Of a DNA stretch of 64,000 nucleotides, positions 56,756-64,000 are shown piece after piece. Source of the stretch: Lumnitzera littorea (taxonomy: Eukaryota; Streptophyta; Magnoliopsida; Myrtales; Combretaceae). The translations under genes were made by a program, and so were the position numbers. The notes under the pieces are model-generated. The model saw only the letters and a list, made by a program, of their open reading frames with translations, had not been told where the DNA came from and ran no database searches. The stretch spans positions 82,843,139 to 82,907,138 of the forward strand of contig JAMXBB010000004.1 of the NCBI GenBank assembly GCA_024138015.1, read 5' to 3'. How positions within the stretch are numbered: position 1 is the first letter of the stretch; every line of letters starts with the position of its first letter.

Positions 56756-59186
56756 AAAGAATTACTATAGTAATATTCAATTTGGGTGTGGAATCAAACC
56801 TTAGAGTACGAGAAGATGTTCTTCTAAAAATAAAAGTGAAAACCGAATTCATGTGCCGTGTTTTAGTGCTTTGTGTATATATATTAGTTTCGTTAAATTA
56901 AAATAGTAGTTATATATTTTATGAAATTTTAGTCAATCATAACTTGAATTTTGTCATAGATTGCTGGTCCCACTAAGTTAGGATGGAAACTATTACCAAG
57001 AATAGCTAATTTGAGCTAGCTAAACTATTTGTAAGTGATTAGCAAAATGCTGACTTGACCATGCGAATTGTGTTGGGAATGAGTGTTTGTGATCATGTAT
57101 TAATCTAGTTTGGTAAGGGAATGGAAACATATGGACCAAAAATGTAAAGATTTCATGAACTTATAATGAATCTAGCCAAACAAGAAGGTAACTTAGAAGA
57201 TTCCTTGGACAAAAGCTACGAAGTAAGAATTAGCTCAAAAGGTAAGTTAGAAGGTAGTCTGATAAAAGGAACTTAGCTATAAGTGGGTCAAAAGTTTGGT
57301 CATAAGGTAGTCTGGTGTACTATACCTAATCCTAATTGAAGTTAGAGTATGAGTGAGAAGTTGCTTATATTATGAACTTTACGATTTTTTTAAGTTAGAC
57401 CTTGTGTTAGAAGGTTCTTTATCAAAATCTTATATAAAATATCTAGTCAGAATCTAGGTTAAAGACTTTCCTAAACAAGAACCTATGCTAGATATGTAGT
57501 CGGAATCTAAATTAGAGACTTTCTTAGACCAAAATCTATACAAAATATGAGATCAGAACCTTGGTCAAAGCTTGCATTACATAATTAATATTTAATAAAT
57601 GGCTTAAAGACCTTACCTAACTTAAATAAAAGGAACACACAATTCTTAAAAATGAACTGTTATCTCATATATTGGATCGAAATTAAAGATGTTACATTAA
57701 ATATTTAGGAATAATTAAAGAAGACTGAAGCGATGCATGAAGTTAACGAGCATCTACACTACGGTAAATAGGATCAATGCTTCACTGCACTTTGAAGTAT
57801 TACTTTAGAATACTTGGAGATTTTACTATATACTTGCATGTGATTATAGTTAGTTGTTTGTGCATGTGCGACACATATGATTGATATATGATTTGCTATG
57901 GTAAGAGCTGAGCTCCATGTTATGTTTGATTTGTGAATATAGTGTTGCTTGAATTGTTCGAGCTTGGTTAACGACTTCAGAAGCAAACTAACTTAAATGT
58001 GCCTTAAACTCTAACCTGACATGCATCTCAACCTACTAAGGGTAACATTTAGGATTCTCGGGCTAAACATGATCAGGATTCTCAAGTCAAACACGGTCCC
58101 CTTCAATGAGGATAATAATGAGGATAACTGAAATGGTTATTTTCCTATCCTTAGTTGAATTAAGTGATAGAAGAGGAGCTCGCAGTAAGGTTGAGGGTCA
58201 TGGTTCGAAAGTAGTCTCAAGCAAAAGGTGTTCTCCATTGCACGAGCCCTAGTTCAGCTCCGATTCATGAGTACGCAATGTCAAACTTTTAAACCCGAAT
58301 TAAAGTAGGCACAATTTGTCTAATCTCATGAAAGACTGGACAATATTATGCAATAGGATTTGCTTGAATACACATTTCATCTAATTAAACTACTTGAAAA
58401 CCCTAGTTACTTTATGTCAAATATATACTTCTATCTTTGTCCTACTTACTAAATAAGTTGTCACTCATTACCCCATTGTGTGTTTTGCAAGTTTCAAGTA
58501 GATTTACAAAGACAACAATTGGAAAACTAGAATTTTAAGCAAATGGGGCTAAGGAGTGAAAATCAAGAAGAAATGACTAGATTTATGTTTTTATTATTGA
58601 CTTTTTTTCTAACCTTTAAGAAAACTACATGAGTCTCTTTAAGTGGTCTATTAGTTTTCAATCTTCTAGTTTGTATACTAAGTAACTTGTACTTGTAGGT
58701 TTTATAGCTCCTCTTTTGAGAAGTTAAACTACAACTTCTATTTTAACAATTATTTCTAAAGATTATTCTATGGGTTTATATCAAACAGGTATCAAATTGG
58801 ATACTTCAAAGTGGTAGAGTTAGGTATGCCTCATGTGGATTAAGTCTATAATAGTAGTTGTAAAGTCAGCTTCTATCTTAGGATAGTTTGCATGGTGGGA
58901 TCATTATGACTTCACCTCTTCAAGGCATGATATTGTCCTTAATACCCAAAAATAACAAGAAAGACTCAAGCTAGAGGAAAGACAAGTAGAGCTATCTAAC
59001 CCTACGAACCCAAATAATGAACCCTTGATGTTAGAATGGAATCATCATGATGTAGATAAGGATGACAATACATACACTAGAGAATCATTGCTGAAAACAT
59101 CCCATCCTTTGTATGGTGAGATTTTGAGTAGATTGACTATGGTCCCTGATGCATATGAGTGATGTTTTTTCAATTGAAGAAATAAG
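56756..59186. other. Gene-free stretch left of the LINE
   Basis: No gene was recognised. The text at 57,770-58,330 is less AT-rich and may be old LTR sequence. The minus-strand frame 57,774-57,986 is unsupported. The stretch 58,930-59,186 directly upstream of LINE ORF1 is probably its 5' untranslated part. Confidence 0.35.
57424..57575. repeat. Short tandem repeat, period about 53 bp, three copies
   Basis: Three successive units share AAATCT-TATA-AAATAT, AGTC(A/G)GAATCTA and TTAAAGACTTTC-like stretches (near 57,427, 57,480 and 57,533). The third is partial. Confidence 0.65.
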
Positions 59187-60900
59187 ATGGAAAAGGATTT
59201 AATGGATGATCCGCAACCAGATTTAGGAGAGAGGGGTGAGTCAGATTCCCTTATGTGTGTCATTAATTTCTTAAAAACTAAAAAGCGTCTCCTTTATGAG
59301 GCATGGAAATTATCTCTTATTGTTAAGATTTTAGGAGGATCACTTAGTTACCATGTATTGATTAAAAAACTGTAAGCAATTTAGAGGTTTAAAAGTGATT
59401 TTGCAATCATTAGCAATGGGCATGGGTATTAAACTTTTAGTTTTAGTAAGCAAGAGGACATAGCTAAGGTTGTAGAAGAAGGGCCTTGGTTCATGAATGG
59501 AAATTTTCTAACTATTCGTCAATGGGACCCTAATTTTAGGGCATCTAAGGCTAATTTTGATTCAATAGTAGTTTATGTTAGAATAGGAGAGCTGCCATTA
59601 AAATACTATAGAATTAATGCATTGATGAAAATCAGAGGGGCAATAAGCCCGATATTAAGAATCGATACTTATACCATGAATGTTGAAAGAGGTAGATTCA
59701 TAAGAATTTGTATACAAGTTAACTTTAACAAGCCACTTGCATACACATTGTGAACAGATAACATTAGTTATCTAATTTAATATGAGGGGATTAAAAGCCT
59801 TTGTTTCAATTGTAGATGTATTAATCATTACATAAGTAAATGCCCTCAAAGAAAAAAGAAAAGAACAGAAGAAAATGTTGTTCGAGATGGTAATGAACAA
59901 TAGCAAGATAGTTAAGCTCCTATTTTTAAAAAGTTAGACAATGAATCTATTGAAATGGTAGATAAATCAGGTACAGCAACTCAAGATTCTAATGATTATG
60001 GGGATTGGATGCTAGTTAAGAGCCGTAATAAATTCTCGACTAGATCTAAGATGAGAATAATAAACAACACAGGCTCCACAAATGGATAGACAAAAGATAA
60101 CAATGATAAGCCTAGGACCTTGAGAACATCAGATATTAATACACCAAAGAGGGATGAAGATATTCTAGAGCAAGGGAATTTAATACCAAATCTAGAAAGT
60201 TAGATGGTAGGAAACAATTCAATCAACTACAGCTATGGCGAATGAAATGGAAAGGAATGAGAAAGAAATAAATAGCCAACAAAGGGATACCGCTATCTTC
60301 TCAACAAGTCCTACTACTCTAAGAAACCAACGACTTGTAACTATCAAAAGAAAAGCAAAAAAATGTTGCTAATGGAACAAAAAGTTTAAATCCTTTTCAA
60401 ACTCAAAATACTATTCTCAAAGTTTGACCTGCCTTAGATGACCCCAGGTTTCGTCTTTATAACACTCCAGTCAAACATTAGTTAACAAGAGTACTAGTAA
60501 ATCTAAGAAGGCTTATAATCTTAGGTAGCAACCTTCTTCCCATAAGTCAAGTGCCAACCACAAGACTGATGCTAATAGAGCCAAATGAAATGGTTACCAT
60601 CAATTGCGTAGGAGTGAGAGTATAATCACTTAAGGAATACAACTTAGTAATAGCAACAATAACGAACTGTTAAGATTAAAATTTGTGTAAGCTCATGGAA
60701 AAATGGGAGGTGACATGTTTTCTGTTAGTATGTATAGTAGCTAGAGCACAACCATTATTGGTAATACCAATTGTCCCTTTACCAAAGGTTTACATCATAG
60801 AGAAGTATAAGATACTGCTAATGCTACTCCAAAACCGAGAGGAAGTGCTGACTATGATAATAACCTTAAGCTCACTTAGATAAAGAGCAATGGAGGACAA
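59187..60900 (+). pseudogene. LINE ORF1 remnant: DUF4283-like domain and CCHC knuckle
   Basis: Begins MEKDLMDD at 59,187. Through about 59,753 it reads SLIVKILGGSLSYHVLIKKL, GPWFMNGNFLTIRQWDPNF, VYVRIGELPLKYYRI and RGRFIRICIQVNFNKPL. This is the W.LIVK.LG / GPW...L.V..W.P.F / V.VRI..LP..YY pattern of the plant DUF4283 domain. A CCHC knuckle CFNCRCINHYISKC lies at 59,802-59,843, in frame with GIKSL before it. Such ORF1 proteins bind LINE RNA. Stops break it, and the rest to about 60,900 is low-complexity. It is not functional. Confidence 0.75.
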
Positions 60901-60991
60901 ATGCTTAGCAAATGGAATCAACTCACTTATGTATAGGGTTATAGTAGCTAAAATGGAGCTAAAGACATCACAATAGCTAATGACTAAGCCA

Positions 60992-61700
60992 ATGAAGATA
61001 CTTACTTGGAATGTGAGAGGGGTGAATGCCTAAGGAAGAGTAGAGGCTATTAGAGGAGTGGTCATAGAATATTAACCTGACTTGCTATTGATGTTGGAAA
61101 TCAGATTGGATATGATCGGCGCATACAACCTTTACCATCAACTGCCTCATAAGGGTTTCATCTACATGGAGGCAAAAGGGTAAAGGGGAGGAATGCTCTT
61201 GTTTTAGAGCTCAAATATGCTAGATATAAACCTAAACCAATAGTCCAATCAGGAAATTCATGTAATGGTATAGATAAGTAACTTTAACTTACAATGGTAC
61301 CTTATTAGATTTTATGCCTACCTTGATCTAAAGATATGTAAGAAACTTTAGCTCTCGTTAAAATCCTTTACAAGAAACATAGGAGATACACATTAGTGCA
61401 TTTTAAGGGATTTTAATGAGATTCTATCTAATGAACAAAAATAGGGAGGAAGGAGCGTAGATAAGAAAAGGGTAGACTTGTTTGTGGATTACATTACAGA
61501 GTTTGGCTTAATAGACCTTAGATTTACTAGCCTAAGTACACCTAGTCAAACAATAGGGAGATCACAAGACTTATTCAAAGTAGAATAGATCGAGCTTTCA
61601 GTAATTATCAATGGAAGTCCCTCTTCTTAAGGGCTATAGTTGTCCATCTGCAAAAATGGACCTTTGATCACCGTGTTATCCTACTAACCATATGAATTAT
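60992..61700 (+). pseudogene. LINE ORF2 N-terminal endonuclease remnant (APE-like)
   Basis: MKILTWNVRGVNA at 60,992 is the N-terminal endonuclease motif. PDLLLMLEIRLD follows near 61,077 with the catalytic Glu. FNEILSNEQ, VDLFVDYITEFGLIDLRFT and FTS.STPSQT (about 61,408-61,560) match the DFNE...GL.DL.F.G..FTW part, with GRSQD..RIDR-like residues after it. The domain nicks target DNA in L1 elements. Numerous in-frame stops inactivate it. Confidence 0.75.
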
Positions 61701-61799
61701 TAAACCTAGTAAAGGGAAAGGAAGACCATTTAGATATCAACCAATGTGGGCTAGCACATCCCTTCCTTATAGGCTTAGTAGAAAAGGCAAGGGAAAATG

Positions 61800-63150
61800 C
61801 TAATAACTTCTAAACAAATGTGCAAGATTTTCAAAAAATGGCTATAGAGTGGAATCATAACTTTTTTGGAAATATATACAAAGAAAAAAAAAAGCATCTA
61901 ATGGCCAGTCTAAAAGGGGTCGAAGTTTCCTTAGCTAATAATCCTAATGCTTTCTTAATCAACCTTGAGAGAGACCTTAGGCAACAACTGAGGTTAACAT
62001 TACACGGGGAAGAAATTCTTTGGAAAATGAAAAGGAGATAAAAAAAATTAAAGGACAACAGTAAGAATACTAGATAATTCCATGCATTCATCTTACATAA
62101 GATGTAGAAAAATAGAACTTTAGGATTAAAGGACAGCATAAGGGATTGGATTCATGAGCCCACTTAGGTGAAAAATATCATTTGAAAGTACTTTAAGGAC
62201 TTGTACACATCAGACCATACACATTAGTTTAACTAAACCAATAGTACCCTTTCTCTTCTTGAGATTGAGTAAAGATCAAATTCTTGCATTGACAAGACCG
62301 GTCATAAAGGATGAGTTTTGGACTATGCTTTGCTCCCTAAGCTCATAGAAAGGTTAAGGAAAAGATAGGTTCCATAGCCAATTTTTTGAGGAATTTTGGC
62401 ACATTGTGAAAAATTCAACAATGAATATAATTTAAGAGATGTTCATGATCGGCAATATGATGCCTAAGCCATGTTCCACATTGCTAGTCTTGTTACCAAA
62501 GAAATTAGGTGGAAATGAAATATCCTAATATAAACTTGCTAGTCTATGTAACACAATCTATAAAGTGATAACCAAAATCCTTGTTACACAACTAAGGCCA
62601 CTGCTACAAAACCTAATAAACTTGTGTTAAGCTAGTTTCTTACCTAAAAGGAAGGTAGCTAACAATATACTAGTAATGAATTAAATCCTTCATACATGTA
62701 AAAAAAAAAAAAAAGGAAAACAATGATGGATGATTGTCAAAATTGACATGGAAAAGGCCTTTGACAAGATCGAATTACATTTCACAAAATATACAATGGA
62801 TGGACTTAACTTCCTTGAATGGATGATTAAGTTTACTATGGGTTATGTTTGTTCATCCCAAATAGAAATTTTGCTCAATGGTTGTTGTATAGATCCTTTG
62901 ATGCCATCTAAAGGAGTTAGGCAAGAGGACCTAATGTCCCTTTACTTATTCATTATGGCCCTTCAATTTTTGAGCAAATTAAATGAACAAGAGGTAAGGT
63001 CCAAACAATGAGATCTAATACATTTTCCAAGGTCTAAATTATAGCTAACTTATTTACTTTACATAGATGATATGGTACTCCTAGCAAAAGCCAACTGTAA
63101 AACTGCTCAAATTATCTAAAGAGTCTTATACACTTTTACCATGTGGTCAA
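61800..63150 (+). pseudogene. LINE ORF2 reverse transcriptase remnant
   Basis: The linker (ALEWNHNFFGNIYKEKKK-type, 61,855-61,900) precedes a run that reads RFHSQFFEEFWHIVKN (about 62,370-62,415), SLCNTIYKVITKILVTQL (about 62,545-62,600) and MIVKIDMEKAFDKIELHF (62,730). GVRQEDLMSLYLFIMALQFLS (about 62,910-62,975) is followed by the active-site YIDDMVLLAKAN at about 63,061-63,096. These are RT blocks in order: PDGF/FW, LCN..YK, D..KAFD, G.RQGDP.SP.LF, YxDD. In GVRQEDLMSLY two family-typical residues are altered, and frame changes separate the blocks. No activity is expected. Confidence 0.8.
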
Positions 63151-63309
63151 GACTTAGATGTAGCGTATATAAATCCAGAATTGTATTCTCAAAAGAATAT
63201 TGACAATTGCATATGGGAAAAGATAGTAGAAGTACAAGGCATTAGGAAGAATTTGGAAAATATTTAGGTTTTGAATTACACAAGGGCCTTGCAATGGGGA
63301 ACAGATAAG

Positions 63310-64000
63310 TTAAGGATATCTTGGAAAAGATTAGGAGGATGGAAATCAAAGCTATTAAGTATGGCAAGCTAAATAGTACTTGCTAAATCATGCTTGCAGG
63401 CATTACCTACATATATCATATAAGCAACTGCCTTACCAAAGCAATTAATAGGAAAAATTGACTAAGTTATAAGAGGTTTCATCTAGGGTAAGGATGAAAA
63501 TAGAGGGAGAATGCGTTGGACAAATCAAAGCAAAATAACAACAAACAAGAAAGATGGGGGTTAGGTTTAGATAACATGACAAAAAGGAATCAAGCTTGGA
63601 AACTGAAGAGAATAGGAGAATTTAGAAACAACTCACTAATTTGGATAGATGTGTGCAAGGAAAAATATAAAAGAAAAATTAAGGGAGATACCCTTTTCTC
63701 CGATATGGGTGAATTTGCTCTATGGAAGGAACTAATTAAAAGCCAAAACTGGATATTAGACCATGAGGAATACCTAGTGGGAAATGGTGAAAAAATAAGG
63801 TTTGGGAACATTCTTGGACTGATTGGGGGGCCTTAATAAAAATCTTTCATGGACTGCACTCTCTCACAGCTAAGGAGAAAACAATAAAGGACTGTAGATT
63901 AAGTGAGATAGAATGGTTAGAGACCAAAATAGAATACCCCATTCAAGAGTGGATGTGAGCTAATGTAAGGCTAATTTATCTCTCTCCAAAAGGGATGATG
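63310..64000 (+). pseudogene. LINE ORF2 C-terminal remnant
   Basis: Frames give GGWKSKLLSMAS and IVLAKSCLQALPTYI, then IRGFIWGKDENRGRMRWT, then GLGLDNMTKRNQAWKLKRI with NNSLIWIDVCKEKYKRK and NWILDHEEYLVGNGEKIRFG (63,516-63,836). This corresponds to the thumb/C-terminal part of plant LINE ORF2 (GW+.+LLSMAGR ... P.Y.M ... GGLG...M...N.ALLAK...R). The 106-codon open frame is the longest uninterrupted piece. It is truncated by the window end. Confidence 0.75.

Larger units (their letters stand above)
59187..64000 (+). mobile_element. Decayed L1-type LINE retrotransposon, continuing past the window
   Basis: ORF1 (DUF4283-like plus CCHC), endonuclease, reverse transcriptase and C-terminal region occur in the expected order on the plus strand, each broken by many stops and frame changes. 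Stops often stand where relatives have Trp or Gln (for example LLF, stop, SS in the endonuclease). That fits C-to-T decay of methylated DNA. The poly-A tail and 3' end lie right of 64,000, so no target duplication can be tested. Confidence 0.85.

Overview
The window is AT-rich nuclear DNA of a flowering plant, very probably a eudicot. It is dominated by transposable elements and repeats. The grounds are Tat/Ogre-type LTR retroelements with plant-specific gag domains, a plant L1-type LINE with a DUF4283-like ORF1, a MITE with a 9-bp target duplication, long microsatellites, and almost no long open reading frames. I cannot name the species. No tRNA, rRNA or CRISPR was recognised.

Left third (1-23,249): a nested pile of one related family of LTR retrotransposons. 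An older minus-strand element A has its 5' LTR at 6,937-9,581, a broken gag and tandem arrays, and runs left to about 2,285. A plus-strand LTR (1-2,284, start outside the window) interrupts its array. A second minus-strand element C occupies 9,661-23,244 and is bounded by the 5-bp target duplication AAGTA. C has a 5' LTR (20,556-23,244), a PBS-like site, gag remnants, two tandem-repeat arrays, a purine tract and an internally deleted 3' LTR (9,661-11,275). No pol domain was seen, so C looks non-autonomous. Its gag is split by a probable solo LTR of another family (15,149-18,088).

Middle (23,250-44,985): mostly gene-free sequence. It holds the 3' part of another LTR (to 29,394), a 1-kb MULE-like fold-back element, a 290-bp MITE with a near-perfect 9-bp duplication, and several small tandem arrays. 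The best protein-coding candidate in the window is here: a 181-residue membrane-anchored protein on the minus strand (31,646-32,191), whose open frame continues 46 codons upstream of the first Met. A frameshifted GRF-zinc-finger-like remnant lies near 42.6 kb.

Right third: 44,985-50,920 is a 6-kb structure built from a degenerate roughly 60-bp repeat. Its orientation alternates plus/minus/plus/minus, so it amounts to two large fold-backs in tandem. It is the strongest candidate for something undescribed. A separate tandem repeat of about 0.5 kb follows (51,631-52,880). At 55,963-56,755 a TATA box and three phase-compatible exons suggest a small unrecognised gene of 80 codons. From 59,187 to the window end lies a decayed plus-strand LINE with ORF1, endonuclease, reverse transcriptase and C-terminal regions recognisable across many stops.

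Nothing here reads as an operon or pathway. The two gene candidates stand alone, and the rest is transposon biology.
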